Shown here one piece after another: positions 45,448 through 56,705 of a stretch of 64,000 bases of DNA. The notes beneath the pieces were generated by a model. The model did no database searches. It was not told where the DNA came from and worked only from the letters and a program-made list of their open reading frames with translations. The stretch covers positions 268,811,034 through 268,875,033 of the forward strand of contig NC_089493.1 in assembly GCF_036850765.1 (NCBI RefSeq), given 5' to 3'. The stretch comes from Saccopteryx bilineata. Lineage: Eukaryota > Chordata > Mammalia > Chiroptera > Emballonuridae. How positions within the stretch are numbered: the stretch's first letter is position 1; each line of letters begins with the position of its first letter. A program made the translations under genes and the position numbers.

Positions 45448-45940
45448 AAGAATGAATAGTACATGGAGGAAACTTAAATACATATGACTAAGTGAAAGAA
45501 GCCAATCTGAAAGGCTACATACTGCATGATTTCAACTATATGACATTCCGGAAGAGGCAAACTAAGGAGGCAGTGCAAAGATCAGTGGTCGCAGGATTTT
45601 GGTGGGGATTGGAGATGAATAGGCAGAGCACTGAGGATTTTTAGGGCAGAGAAACTACTTTCCACAATACTGCAATGGTGGGTACACGCCATCACACATT
45701 TGTCTAAACCCGTAGAATAAACAGCAGGGAGAGTGAACTGTAGTGTTAACTATGGACCTTGGGTGATAACAATGTGTCACTGTTCATTCACCAACTGCAA
45801 TAATGGACCACTCTAGTGGAGGATGTTCATTGTGGGGGAGGCTAGGTGTGTGTAGGTTGGAGGTAGGGGTATATGGAAACTCTTTCTGCTCAACTTTGCC
45901 GTGAACCTAAAAGTGTCTACTAAAAATGAAAAAAAAAATC
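45448..45940 (+). mobile_element. L1 LINE 3' UTR, old
   Basis: 'aagtgaaagaagccaatctg', 'aaaggctacatactgcatga', 'tggaccttgggtgataacaa' and 'ctgctcaactttgccgtgaa' follow the 3' end of old L1M elements, ending in an A run. Confidence 0.8.
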
Positions 45941-45944
45941 ATAT

Positions 45945-46178
45945 TGATATATTTTTTTCTTCTTTTCCAAGTGAGAGAAGGGAAGATAGAGAGACAGACT
46001 CTCACATGCACTCCGACTGGGATCCACTTGGCAACTCCTGTCTGAGGCTAATGCTCTACCCATCTTAGGCCATACTCTCAACCAAACTGCGTTTACTGTC
46101 TGAGGCAGAGGCTCCATGGAGCCATCCTTGGTGTCCAGGGCCAGTGCATTTGAATCAATCAAGCCATGGTTGTGAGAC

Positions 46179-46221
<43 letters not shown>

Positions 46222-46339
46222 GGAAGGGAGGGGTAGAGAAGCAGATGGTCGCTTCTCCTGTGTGCCCTGACTGGGAATTGAACTTGAGACATCCACATGC
46301 CGGGCCAATGCTCTCCCACTAAGCCAACCAGCCAGGGCC
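45945..46339 (-). mobile_element. Type A bat SINE, antisense, diverged
   Basis: Same architecture as other type A copies but much more mutated (head 'aaccagccagggcc', B-box region 'gggaattgaacttgag'). It contains a (GA)n expansion at 46182-46219 in the pyrimidine/purine tract. No clear duplication remains. It lies directly after the L1 A run. Confidence 0.85.
46182..46219. repeat. (GA)n microsatellite in SINE
   Basis: About 18 GA units arising within the purine-rich part of the antisense SINE. Confidence 0.9.
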
Positions 46340-46344
46340 TTATT

Positions 46345-46995
46345 CAGATTTTTTAAATACGTGTTTGCATTACTGCTATGTAAACCTTTTCTTTTTGTCC
46401 CATCTCCCAACCCTGAGCCACTAAGATTTATCAGAGCATACTGAAGTCAAAACATCACTGGCATACATGGAATGTTTTTCTTCTTACTGTGTAAGGAACG
46501 AATAAAGAGGCTAAGTTTTAGGTACAGAGACAGTCCTCAGAGTCTCAGAATTTGGGGGACACAGGGAACCAGGAGAGCCCAAGTCTTAGAGAAGTTACGA
46601 AAACGCTGGGAAAGCTTTGGATCTCCCCAGGGCTGGAACCAGGAGGGAGAGGCACCCTCATCCGTACCGCAGGGCCCGGGAGCCGCAGTTGACAGCCCAG
46701 TTGGGTCTGGAAGGCTGTAGTCGGCAGAGCTAACCCCAGCTGTGCCTTGAAATTGCAGTGACTCAGGAGAACAGGTTGGAGTAGAGGAAAGGGCACCAGG
46801 TGAACTGGCAATGGATAGACAAGGTCTCTTATCTGAATCAGGTCCTAAACCCTGGCTTTAACCTTGACCAAGTGCTTGGATTTCATGGGTCTTTCTGCTC
46901 CAAAATTCTACTTCTAAATCAGGACTCCCACCTTCCCTTGACACTTCCAGAAGAAAAACATCGTTCATAAGCAAGTGAAGCAGAATGCAGTCAGC
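46345..46995. other. Unassigned noncoding DNA
   Basis: No repeat or exon recognised. Confidence 0.5.
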
Positions 46996-47079
46996 CAGCG
47001 TTCCAACCACCCATGTTATTGAATCTCAGATCGTGTAGCATATGTTTCCAGAAACGCAGGGCTTCCTTTCACTTCAGGA

Positions 47080-47310
47080 ATCACCGGGCAGCACGTCCTG
47101 GCCCCACGTGCTCTGCGGGGCTAATTGAGCTCCCACCTTTCACCCTGGGCTGGCGTCGTCAAGCAATTACCTGCGGCACCCCGGCAGCTGCCTGACAGGT
47201 TGGGCAGGGCAAAGCAGCAACAGCCATGTGCTGGGCCCAGAGCGGCGGCGGCCACAGAAGCATTGTGCCTGGTGAAATGAGCTTCACTGACTTTCATTAA
47301 TCTCTCCAGG
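47080..47310. promoter_or_regulatory. Candidate enhancer-like motif cluster
   Basis: Within 230 bp of repeat-free sequence: CACGTG (47105-47110), CTAATTGAG (about 47121-47129), CAATTA (47164-47169), CAGCTG (47185-47190), TGACAG (47193-47198) and CATTAATC (47295-47302). E-box, homeodomain and MEIS/TGIF-type cores in alternation are characteristic of developmental noncoding elements. Conservation and activity are unknown. Confidence 0.3.
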
Positions 47311-47314
47311 GCCC

Positions 47315-48330
47315 CCTGAGGTCAGCGATGTTTGAACAGTGGTGGAGTTGAACTTGCTCACCAAGCCGGCTCAGCTAATCTACTCCCCGTAGGCTGCGGG
47401 CTTCCTCAGTCGTGGCCAAACCACCAGGTGAGCGATAGGTGAACTGCAAGGTGTGCAAATATTTGGCTTCATTCGTGATCAAATAAATCATTTCTCCTTT
47501 CCCCGAGCTCCAGAAAAACCCAGCAAAGCCCTTGGACCTGCCCAGGAGCGGAGACTTACTCACACAAAGCACACTTCGCTTAGACGGAAATGCAAGGCTG
47601 AAAAGACAGTACGTTTTTACGCACACAATCACACACACAGATTACTACTGGGATCACAAAACTTTACTTTTCCAGTGACACATCCTCTCAAAGCCCATTA
47701 GCATGCGCATAGTAATAGGTGCCGTGATGCACAAAAGGAAAAAGCCATTACACGATGGGTGAAAATAAGGTTCAGTTTCCAGAACGACTTTGCCCTAATT
47801 ATTCAGGTCCATGCCTCCTGTGTAAGGAGAGCTGCTCAAGTCTTTCCTGTTTTCCAGAAAGTCCTGAATCCTGGGCCCCATAGCAGTAGGTACAGATCGC
47901 CTTGTCCCTTTCCCCAGAGGAACAGGAAGGCCAGCTTTCCCGCGACACGCCAACAGCCAGAAGAAGGCCTGCACGCTTCCTACTCAGGGCCCAGTGTTCC
48001 ATGTCCCGGCTGCTAGTCTGATTCTTTCCACATGATGCTAGACGAGCTTGGTCACAAGCTGGAAACGTTTAGTCAAATTGTTTTGCGGGCTTCATTTCTA
48101 TCAATGATTTAAGATGACTTACTCTGAAGAAATGCAACTGCTGCCTGTTTTGTGCAACTTCTGATTGAGTGGTTATGTGCTCTGGGCCCAGGGTCCTGTT
48201 TCAGCTTCAGCAGCAAGGGGCAGAGACTACCAGGGCATTCATGAACCTGAGATGCCGCACATTTAGGTAAAAAAATATAAATTTTCATCCCACAAAGGGT
48301 CTCCTTGAGAGCGTGTAGAAACCAGAAGTG
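47315..48330. other. Unassigned noncoding DNA
   Basis: No exon or repeat recognised. The 82-, 85- and 87-codon frames over 47375-48016 have no identifiable domain. Confidence 0.45.
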
Positions 48331-48339
48331 TATATGATA

Positions 48340-49455
48340 GAGCTCATTCTTGAACTTTTTATTTTGAAATAGTTATAGACTCACAGGAAGTTACAAAAAT
48401 ACAACGTGTCTCCTGCACTGTTTTCCCTGAATTAAACCCACAAGTTTTTATATGCAGTAACTGTGCTATTGGTTGGTTCTAAATATATTCTAATATCCAG
48501 TAAGATTACCTCTTTGTCCCATGAAATATTTGAAAGTACCATTTTAAATTGCAAATGCTTTAAATTTCTTAAACTTTTAAAAACTATACTTAATTTAATT
48601 GTATTATAGACAAAAAAATGTGGTGGTCTATTTGATATTCTTTGATATTTTCTGAAATTTGTTTTATGACCTAGTTATTTAGTACATGGTCAATTTTTGC
48701 AAATGGAACACATATGGCAGAAATTAATATACATTTGCTAATTATTGGGTATAGAGTATGCTTTTTTTTTATCTTACAAAGCTTTACAAGATATTTAAAT
48801 AATCTATATACTTATAAATTTTTGTCTGCTTGATCTAATATTTATAGTGATGTGAAGTCCGCTGTCATCATTATGGATTTGTCCAAGTCTCCTCATAATT
48901 CAGTCATATTTTGCTTTTATAGAATGTTGAGACTATATTATTATTTAAACTTTAAAATAGTTATATATTTCTAAAGAATTATTCCTTCTAACATCATGTA
49001 GATTCTATCATTATGCCTGATTATTCCTGTTGCCTTAGAAAACATCTGTCCAATGTTAATATAACAGCTTTCACTTGGTTAGTAGATAGCTTGTCTATCT
49101 TTTTTACAACCTCTGTGTGCCTTAAGGTATGAGTACGCCACTTGTAATGTGCACTGAGGTGGAGTTTTATTATTATTATTATTATCATCATTATTCAATC
49201 TCTCAGTGTATGCCTTTCCTCTTGTGAGTTGAGTTCATCTACATTGAGTATGAGAAGTGATTTTATGTGCTCATTTTTGCTGTTCTATTTTGTGCTTTCT
49301 CACCATTATTTTTATGCTTTTTAATGTTTGTGTGTGTGTGTGTGTGTGTTTCTTTGGCGTAATCATTTTCCTTTATACCTTTACTTCCCTTTGCTACTTA
49401 AAAGTTACATATTCAGTGTCTATTTGTTTAGTGGTCATCCTCAAATTTTAACAAG
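48340..49455 (-). mobile_element. Degraded L1 LINE, antisense
   Basis: 48340-48450 ('atttgaaatagttatagac', 'tcacaggaagttacaaaaat') looks like an L1-associated 3' block. 48640-49450 carries antisense ORF2 N-terminal (endonuclease) wording such as 'atggatttgtccaagtctcc', 'tatgcctttcctcttgtgag' and 'ggtcatcctcaaattttaac'. Many stops and a missing middle imply an internally deleted or composite fossil. Confidence 0.65.
49326..49350. repeat. (TG)n microsatellite
   Basis: About eleven TG units inside the antisense L1. Confidence 0.9.
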
Positions 49456-50100
49456 TCTACTTGGCTAAACAAGGTAAAGTTTCTCTGTATCTCTACCCTC
49501 CTCCTAAACAGGACAGTCTGGAACACTTCATTCGGACCCACCCTCTTGCCACTGCGAGGCTATAGACAAACATTTTAACCCCTCCTCCAGGTGTGAAGCA
49601 GAGAATCTGTGATCACATGTATTCAGATGTGTGAAAATCATTGATCTGAGAGAATAAAGTGAACGGCATAGAAAAACCAAGGGGACGGACAGGATAACTT
49701 CTGACAATCTTGAACCCCTGGCTCCAGTTGTTGCCAAATTTGAGCTATAAATTGACCTTCCTGTGGTCTCCTTAATCCTGCTAGGAAGAACACTTCCTCC
49801 ACTGACCCTGCATCAAAGAGCCTGGGCTTCAGTCTGATTGGACAACTCCAATCACGTGTCTTTTTCTGAACAAATCCTCTGCTCACAGGGGCAGGATTTT
49901 ACTGAGTAGTTGACAAAGAAGAGAGTTGTCATTTTTTCCTGGATGACATGGGCCACACCAGAGAATAGTGAACCCCCCCCACACACACACACACACATGA
50001 AATGCGTGCTGTCACAAAGAGAAGGGGGAATAGATACCTGGCAGCTCCAAACAGCCGACATCTAACCCTCAAAGAAAGGGGCAGTTTATTGTGGGATAAG
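49456..50100. other. Unassigned noncoding DNA with short (CA)n
   Basis: A C run and (CA)n at 49973-49997, nothing else assignable. Confidence 0.5.
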
Positions 50101-50109
50101 TATATTTAT

Positions 50110-50925
50110 TTTATTCACTTATTTATTAATTCATTTAATTGACATTTAGCTATTCATTTAAACACTAAATACCTCCTGTCAGGTATCAAGGAAAAACTAG
50201 GCCCTGGCCAGTTGGCTCAGTGGTAGAGCGTCGGCCTGGCGTGCGGAAGTCCCAGGTTTGATTCCCGGCCAGGGCACACAGGAGAAGCGCCCATCTGCTT
50301 CTCCACCCCTTCCCCTCTCCTTCCTCTCTGTCTCTCTCTTCCCCTCCCGCAGCCGAGGCTCCATTGGAGCAAAGTTGACCCGGGCGCTGGGGATGGCTCC
50401 TTGGCCTCTGCCCCAGGTGCTAGAGTGGCTCTGGTCACAACAGAGCGATGCCCCGGAGGGGCAGAGCATCGCCCCCTGGTGGGCAGAGCGTAGCCCCTGG
50501 TGGGCGTGCCGGGTGGATCCCAGTTGGGCGCATGCGGGAGTCTGTCTGATTGTCTCTCCCCATTTCCAGCTTCAGAAAAATACAAAAAAAAAAAAAAAAA
50601 GAAGAAGAAGAAGAAGAAAAAAAAATGAAAGAAAAACTAATAAGGCAGTCTTGGTTCTTGAACAATTCAAAATATGGCTACCAGCAGAAAATTAAAGTAT
50701 TGAGTAGTAACTTCTATAATTAGGGACTGTGTTCACAAGGGACTGATGGAAATAAAATACAGGTAGATTATGGAAGACCCTCCCAGTGAAAATAATGCTT
50801 GAGTTGAGTCCTGTAGGGTAAAGAGAAGTTAAGGTGGAAAGAAGCAGAAGTTCAGAGGGTATTGCATGCTGCTGGGCAGGGGGGCACAGCATATGCAAAG
50901 GCTCAGAGCATGACATGGTTGGAGA
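50110..50925 (-). mobile_element. L2 LINE 3' region, antisense, split by a SINE
   Basis: 50110-50199 carries the reversed L2 terminus ('attcatttaattgacattta', 'tcaggtatcaaggaaaaact'). After the SINE, 'gttgagtcctgtagggtaaa' and 'gcatatgcaaaggctcagag' continue the antisense L2 order. Confidence 0.7.
50200..50630 (+). mobile_element. Type A bat SINE, full length, duplicated-unit subfamily, (GAA)n tail
   Basis: 'gccctggccagttggctcag' head, B box near 50255, body with two 22-bp-type units at 50459-50480 and 50481-50501, tail of A17 followed by (GAA)n to 50618. GAAAAACTA at 50191-50199 and 50631-50639 is the target-site duplication. Confidence 0.95.
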
Positions 50926-50929
50926 GCTT

Positions 50930-51350
50930 CCCTGCCATCTTCCAACAATCTCTACTCCCTAGATTCATTGACTTAAAACCATCCCCATTCTAGCCATCCA
51001 TCACTATTACTTCCATTCTCAAGACATTGTAACTTTGTTCAATGAGTTTTAGTTCTTGGTAAGTCTTCCATTTTATAAGTAAGAAGACAATGAGGGCCCA
51101 CCGAAGCTTAGTCATTCACTTTAATGTGTGAAGTGTTATCTTCTTAGGTAAAAGCAGAAGCTCACTGAGGGTCTCATTCTTGTCTGATTTAAACCCCTCA
51201 AGATTATAGGCCTTGCAATTACTGAGTAATTGGTTAATAGCAAAATGAATTCATGATTAGCCTAAAGCTAATCTCTTGGCTTGTGCCCTGAGATTCAGAC
51301 TGGGAAACCCCCAGAAAGAGGAGTGAGCAGTTATAAAAACAACTGGCAGT
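50930..51350. other. Mostly unassigned; weak MIR trace
   Basis: 'ccattttataagtaagaaga' near 51070 suggests a decayed antisense MIR. Otherwise nothing recognisable. Confidence 0.4.
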
Positions 51351-51354
51351 CATT

Positions 51355-51607
51355 TAATGAATTTTACCAGCTAGAAACTGTGCCAAATGCTTTTCAGACA
51401 TTTCTTTTAATTCTCACACTACCTCCATGAAATAGGTTCTATAATAATTATAATTAGTTCCAATAATAATAATTAGCCCTACTTAACGGAGGAAACTGAG
51501 GCTTAGAGTTGTTAAATCGCTTGCCCTAGGTCACGTGGGTCATTGGCAGTGGAATTCAGATTGCACTGTCTGCTTCTGGAGGCCCGTGTTTAACCACTGC
51601 CTTCTAA
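51355..51607 (-). repeat. MIR SINE, antisense
   Basis: 'gaaactgtgccaaatgcttt', 'cggaggaaactgaggcttag', 'ttgccctaggtcacgtgggt' and 'cgtgtttaaccactgcc' give a nearly full-length antisense MIR. Confidence 0.85.
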
Positions 51608-51884
51608 GCCTTCTCACAGACGGCGCTCTCAGACCATTGAACAATGGCTCAGGCTCAGCAAATGCAATTTACACCTTCATCTCTGCCTCTCAGAGTAATG
51701 GCCTGTCCACCCTCCAAGACCTTTTCCGGGAAGAAGTTGCTCATTTGTTATTCTGTAAATGTGAGCAAGCGCAGGTCCTGCAACACATGGAAGAGGCCCA
51801 AACAGCTGGACTTTCCAGCTGTGACCTTTCCCAAGGCAAACCAATCCATGTCACCCACCTCCACTCAGGGTGACGCTCTGAGCA

Positions 51885-52012
51885 GTTCACCAATTGCTGG
51901 AGATCTAAAGGTGACTCAACATGGTGCCTGCCTTCAAAAAGCCGACAGTCTTGTGCAAAGACGGTCACGTAAATCAATCACTGCAACAGTGCATTAGAGG
52001 CGCTGTGGTCCG
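51885..52012 (-). repeat. L2 fragment, antisense
   Basis: 'gtgcctgccttcaaaaagcc' then 'gacagtcttgtgcaaagacg' matches antisense L2 ('cctgccctcaaggagctcacagtctag'). Confidence 0.55.
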
Positions 52013-52029
52013 TGTATTACAATAATAAC

Positions 52030-52560
52030 AAGGAGAATAATGGCCACTAACCTTTGGGGGCTAACCAAGAGCTGGGCGCTGTATCAGGAGCTTCACATTT
52101 ATCTCCTGTCTTAATCAGTCCAGGCTGACTCAATGGCTTTAAACAGCAAACATTTCTCATTGATCCAAAGGCTGGGAAGTCCAAGATCAAGGAGCAGACA
52201 GATGTGTAGTCTGGTTAGAACCTACTTTCTGTCTTGCAGATGGCTGCCTTCTCCCTTTCTTTTTGTACCCTCACGTGGCAGAGAAAAGAGGGACAGGAAT
52301 AGCTCTTATGTCTCTTCTTCTAAAGACACTGGTTCCATCCATGAATTCTCCACCCTCATGACTGAATCATTTCCCAAAGGCTCACCACTCAATAGCACTA
52401 CTTAATTCATTCCTCATAATAACTTAGTGCAAAAGGTAGCATTAGCCCCCATTTTACACACTTTACTCAGACATGGAAAGGTTAAGTAATTGCTCAAGGT
52501 CACAATAAATAGTGGGATTCAGCTAAAAACCCAAGTTGTCTGATCCCAAAAGGCAGCTCT
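52030..52560 (-). repeat. MIR SINE, antisense, split by an LTR
   Basis: Left part 52030-52108 has the reversed MIR 3' end ('gagctgggcgctgtatcagg', 'agcttcacatttatctcctg'). Right part 52406-52560 has 'ttcattcctcataataactt', 'cccccattttacacacttta' and 'ttgctcaaggtcacaataaa'. The parts join into one element when the LTR is removed. Confidence 0.8.
52109..52405 (-). mobile_element. MLT1-like MaLR LTR, antisense, inside MIR
   Basis: Opens 'cttaatcagtccaggctgac' and 'ggctttaaacagcaaacatt', contains 'gactgaatcatttcccaaag' and ends around 'caatagcacta'. This is antisense MaLR order. No internal viral region. Confidence 0.7.
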
Positions 52561-52784
52561 GTAACTAGGCAGGATACTTGAGAACCAGACCTTAGACATT
52601 CTGGTTAACAGAGATGAGAAGAGCCTGTCAGGTTGCCAAGGAGCGTAAAGATGTCTAATGGAGGGAGAAATGGGTCTCGGTGCCTTGGGGTCATGTCGCA
52701 AGGCCCTAGCAGAGAGTCTACGAAAGAAGTAACAGTAGGCTTCCTGGGAGGCACATTAATTTACCAGAGTATTCAAGACAGAGC

Positions 52785-52980
52785 TTTGATGACAGAAAGT
52801 CCTGGGTTTGAGTTCTCAATATACCACTTACCATCCACGTGACCTACGTCTCAAGTTTCTACATGTGTAAGGATAATAGCGTCCACCTCCTAGGGTCCTG
52901 GAGAAGAGTAAAATAAGCTAATCCCCATAAATAGCTGACCACTCTGATATCATACAGTAAATGATCAATAGGCAGCTTAG
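52785..52980 (+). repeat. MIR SINE
   Basis: 'gtcctgggtttgagttctca', 'ataccacttaccatccacgt' and 'ggataatagcgtccacctcc' are sense MIR. Confidence 0.8.
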
Positions 52981-53229
52981 GAAAAAATAGAAAGTGGCTT
53001 TAGCAGGGAGGCCTGGAGAATGAGTAATAGGTCTGAGTCAGGCAGAAAGAGGAAGGAGGTGGGAGGAGGTGGCAGATGCAAAGGAAAAGCAAGCGACATT
53101 GTTCCAGAGATGAGGAAGCAAAGGCCCAAAAGGGGCACAGAGCAGCTGGGCATATGGAGGGAGAGGAAGGGATGAGGAAGGTTCTGATGGAAGAGTCAAC
53201 AAGGTATGCTGGGGAGGGGCACTACGGAC

Positions 53230-53540
53230 AAGCCAAAGAGAGAGTGTCTTATTTCAAGCACAGTGTAATGATACTGTTTTTGTTTAAGCAAAAGAAGGTC
53301 ATGATCAGGTTGTTCCAAGTAATCCAGGCCCAGAGATGGTGGTGGTGTAGACCAGGACAGAGGTGAAAGAGTTGAGGAGAAGTAGATGGATTCCACAAAG
53401 CAACTAGGATTTGGTGATAAACAGTTCTGGGGAGAGTGAGGGAAGCATCACCATGACAACTGGACATCTTCAGATTAGACAACAGTGTGAATGGAGGTAC
53501 CAGTCTTGACATAGGGGGAGCAGAGACAAATATGATGGGG
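53230..53540 (-). repeat. L2 LINE body, antisense
   Basis: 'agtaatccaggcccagagat' and 'ggtggtggtgtagaccagga' then 'ggatttggtgataaacagtt' match the reverse complement of the L2 reverse-transcriptase region ('attattgcaatagcctcc' side) in order. Two overlapping minus-strand frames here are decayed L2. Confidence 0.7.
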
Positions 53541-53544
53541 AGGT

Positions 53545-53895
53545 TCTGGGCTGCCTCAAAGCCATCCAGGTGGGACCATTCACGGTGAGTAACAAACACA
53601 CCAGATTCCTGCTTAGCAATAAGGTCTGGGCTGGGACTTTGGAAATTATGGAGATTTATGGCAGTTGCCTATCCCTATACCCTTTACTTTTTTCTTTCTC
53701 AGGAACAGAATTCCAATCTTGTTTTCTTAAGGGCAGTTTTGAACCTGGCTAGAAGAGTACTTTTTCCAGCCTAAGATTTGATCAATGAGAGAGAACAAGA
53801 ACATTGTGAAGAAACATTTGTCAAGTCCTCATTTCTGCTGCCTGGGATGCAGATGTGGTGGCTGGAACCCCAAGTATACCTCTCTTTGACCATGA
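53545..53895. other. Unassigned; possible old repeat
   Basis: 'ctgctgcctgggatgcagat' with 'gtggtggctggaacccc' at 53836-53875 resembles common text of old mammalian repeats, but I cannot place it in a family. Confidence 0.35.
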
Positions 53896-53899
53896 AAGA

Positions 53900-54281
53900 T
53901 GTTTTAAAAAAAGCAAAACAAGACCACAAGCCCAAGATGGAGTCACTAATGCTAAGTCCCACCTTAGCAAACTGAGAATTATAGTTTCATCTCTCCTAGA
54001 AATGAAATCTTAAATCAGTCAATCAGCATCTACCTGATCACCCCTCGTTTTATAATTTGCCTGATAGACAACCCCCCAAAAGGATAACCAAACCACCTTT
54101 TTTTTTTTTTGCCTGATAAAACTTTGTGTTCCTGCTCCCATCCGCCTATAAAAGTCTTTCCTTAGTACAGTTCCTCAAAACTTCTTACTAACTGTTAGAT
54201 TGGACACTGCCTGATTAAAATTGATTTTTGTTCAAATACGCCCTTAAAATTGTTTCTCATGGTTCAGTTTATCTTTTAACA
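53900..54281 (+). mobile_element. ERV1-like solo LTR with TATA box
   Basis: TG...CA bounded block with 'caagcccaagatggagtcac', a TATAAAA at about 54148 ('cgcctataaaagtctttcc'), and a downstream 'ttcctcaaaacttcttacta' leader-like region. Layout fits U3-R-U5 of a gammaretrovirus-like LTR. No clear flanking duplication and no viral genes nearby. Confidence 0.5.
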
Positions 54282-54284
54282 GGT

Positions 54285-55240
54285 AGAAGTCAGGCTGGAA
54301 GGCTGTTGGGACAGAAGGATAACCTCAACAGCCTTCTGCCCCAAGTATCAACTCCTGATGACCTTGTGGAGCTGGCTGCAACCCTCAACTGCCCACCTCC
54401 AGAACTCATTAACATGAGAGAGAATGACACTTTTTGCTTAGCCACTGGGGTTTTAGAGTTTTCTATGTAGCCAAATAGAATCCTTCTAGTACAGTTGTCA
54501 TCAGCCTTCAAATGGTGACAGGAAACTTGAGAGGAAAGAATGGCAGTGCCCCAGAAGAAGAGCGAGGAGAAGAGAACTAATAAAAGAAAAGATAAGTATA
54601 AAACAGGCTGAGAAGTAGCTGAGATGAGACTGTTGAGACTTAAGCTGTCCAAGGAGAGCCAGAGCAGGGTGTTGGTAGATGAGAACCAGATGAATTTCCC
54701 AAGCCAAAGACCCTCTCTCTGTTGGGAGTTCCTGGGCAAAGGGAGGAGCAAAGAAGGGGCTCACCACAAACCTCAGGAATGAAGGGCTCAGATACCCAAA
54801 GCCAAACACATCAATGTCACCAGCCCTGACAAGTAAAAAGCTTTTCCATGTATGAAAGCAAACTCTTCTTGCGATTTCTACCCATACCCACCTGAAGACA
54901 CACGATAAAATCTACACCCTCAGTTTTAAGATCGCCCTTCTAAACCTCTTCGTTCTTCTTCCCTCCCAGATGAATACTCATTAATTAACTCTCAAACATT
55001 AATCACATCACTCATTCCAGACTTTTCACAATGCCAGTTACCCTCTTCTAAATGGACTTCACTTTGTTAACATCTTCGAGTGGCCACATGCTAAGTCAGG
55101 CTCATGAGTCCCGCTGACCATCACCTCCCTGGACTGGCACTGTGCTCCTATTAATGCAGTCAGAGTAGCATGGGTTTCTTCAGGAACTGATCCCTCCATG
55201 GCCTTACATTGAACTTGAGATTTTGTTAAGTCAGCTCTTC
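54285..55240. other. Unassigned noncoding DNA
   Basis: Minus frames of 153 and 102 codons at 54290-54809 are leucine/serine-rich without a recognisable domain. I find no exon evidence. Confidence 0.45.
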
Positions 55241-55259
55241 CATCAAGGACAAAATTTTG

Positions 55260-55599
55260 CCTGACCAGGCGGTGGTGCAGTGGATAGAGCGTTGGACTGG
55301 GATGCGGAGGACCCAGGTACGAGACCCCGAGGTCACCAGCTTGAGTGCGGGCTCATCTAGTTTGAGCAAAAAGCTCACCAGCTTGGACCCAAGGTCGCTG
55401 GCTCGAGCAAGGGGTTACTTGGTCTGCTGAAGGCCCGTAGTCAAGGCACATATGAGAAAGCAATCAGTGAACAACTAAGCTGTTGCAATGAAAAACTGAT
55501 GATTGATGCTTCTCATCTCTCTTCGTTCCTGTCTGTCTGTCCCTATTTATTTCCCTCTCTGACTCTCTCTCTGTCCTTAAAAAAAAAAAAAAAAAAAAA
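55260..55599 (+). mobile_element. Type C bat SINE, full length
   Basis: 'cctgaccaggcggtggtgca' head, repeated 'caccagcttg' phrases, 3' region 'aaaaactgatgattgatgct', (CT)-rich end and long A tail. AAGGACAAAATTTTG (55245-55259) and AAGGACAAAATGTTG (55600-55614) are the duplication with one mismatch. Confidence 0.95.
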
Positions 55600-55614
55600 A
55601 AGGACAAAATGTTG

Positions 55615-55985
55615 ACATCTTTTTAAATGACACCCAATCTCTCTGCAAAATTGAACAGAAGGATCAGATCCCAAAAGTCAGTTCAAAGTTGTTCCCTGAC
55701 AAGGTTGGGCTAGAATCAGTTTTAATCTCTCGTCTACTACTTCGGGGTGAAGCAGTACCCAGAATACACCAGCCTTATTAGCAATGCAAATGATACATGT
55801 TCCCCAACCCACCAGCCTGCTTTCCTCGGGTGACAACAACGATTGGCGTTCAAGAGTTTCAGCAAATGGTGCTGGGCCAGTAGAACATGGGCTACCCTGC
55901 ACATGTCTCCTTCAGAACCACATTCCCAGAGAACTAGAAGAAACTCTGAAGGTTAATGTGGAGAGGCCTCACAGAGGAGTGGACA
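55615..55985. other. Unassigned noncoding DNA
   Basis: No repeat or exon recognised. Confidence 0.5.
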
Positions 55986-55989
55986 GTCC

Positions 55990-56172
55990 ATGGATTTCAT
56001 CACTTAAAGATGTGGGTTCTCTTCCTGGCCCTGCTGCAGTGGAAGCGGCTCATGGGCATACTTAGTATCTCCTGGCCTCAAATCTTCATATCGACAAAAA
56101 ATAAGATCATTACTACCTGCTTCCTAGGCCTTGTGGGGACAATGAAAGCACCTGATCTAATGATAGCCACCC
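55990..56172 (+). repeat. MIR SINE
   Basis: 'atgtgggttctcttcctggc', 'gcctcaaatcttcatatcga' and 'taagatcattactacctgct' then 'ccttgtggggacaatgaaag' follow sense MIR. Confidence 0.65.
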
Positions 56173-56174
56173 AG

Positions 56175-56700
56175 GGGAGGGTAGCCATCAGCATTACCTG
56201 ATGCCACCTGGGGCAGGTTTGTCTCATGGCATCCCTTTCCAGCAGACCCAGTGCTGTCCCCATGCCCCAACAGTGCCTTTGCATGAAATACATGCTGAAT
56301 GGCGGGTTGGACTGATGGGAACCCCAGAGCCTCACGCATGCATGGCTGGAAGAACAGAGGTGCTGGGACCTCTTAGCCTTCTCACCCAGTAACCTCGTCT
56401 GTTAGATGGGTTCTCTCATTATGGTAATCAGACACCATAACATCTATTTCAAAGGTTCTACTCTTGGAATGGTGGGTGCATAAAGCACCTTTACTTTTTC
56501 TCAACATTCACCTGCAACCACCCCCCTGCCTAGAAGTAATCTTTTCTGCCACTGGATAAAATCAGAAGGTTCCAAAGCCTTTCTGGACCAAACAATATTA
56601 GTCATGAGAACAATATCATGTCAGCATAATAAAACTCCCTATTTCATTCCTCTGAAGCTTCTCCCCTTCTCTTCTCCCTGGGATGGTGGAGGCCTGTATT
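56175..56700. other. Unassigned noncoding DNA
   Basis: No repeat or exon recognised. Confidence 0.5.
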
Positions 56701-56705
56701 TTTGC

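Noticed and set aside
48340..49455. Possible intact LINE coding region
   Set aside because: Antisense L1 similarity is fragmentary with many stops and a missing middle.
50258..50695. 145-codon plus frame ending in a lysine/arginine run
   Set aside because: Type A SINE plus its A/GAA tail, not a basic protein.
54290..54751. 153-codon minus frame
   Set aside because: Leucine/serine-rich, no domain, no splice or promoter context.
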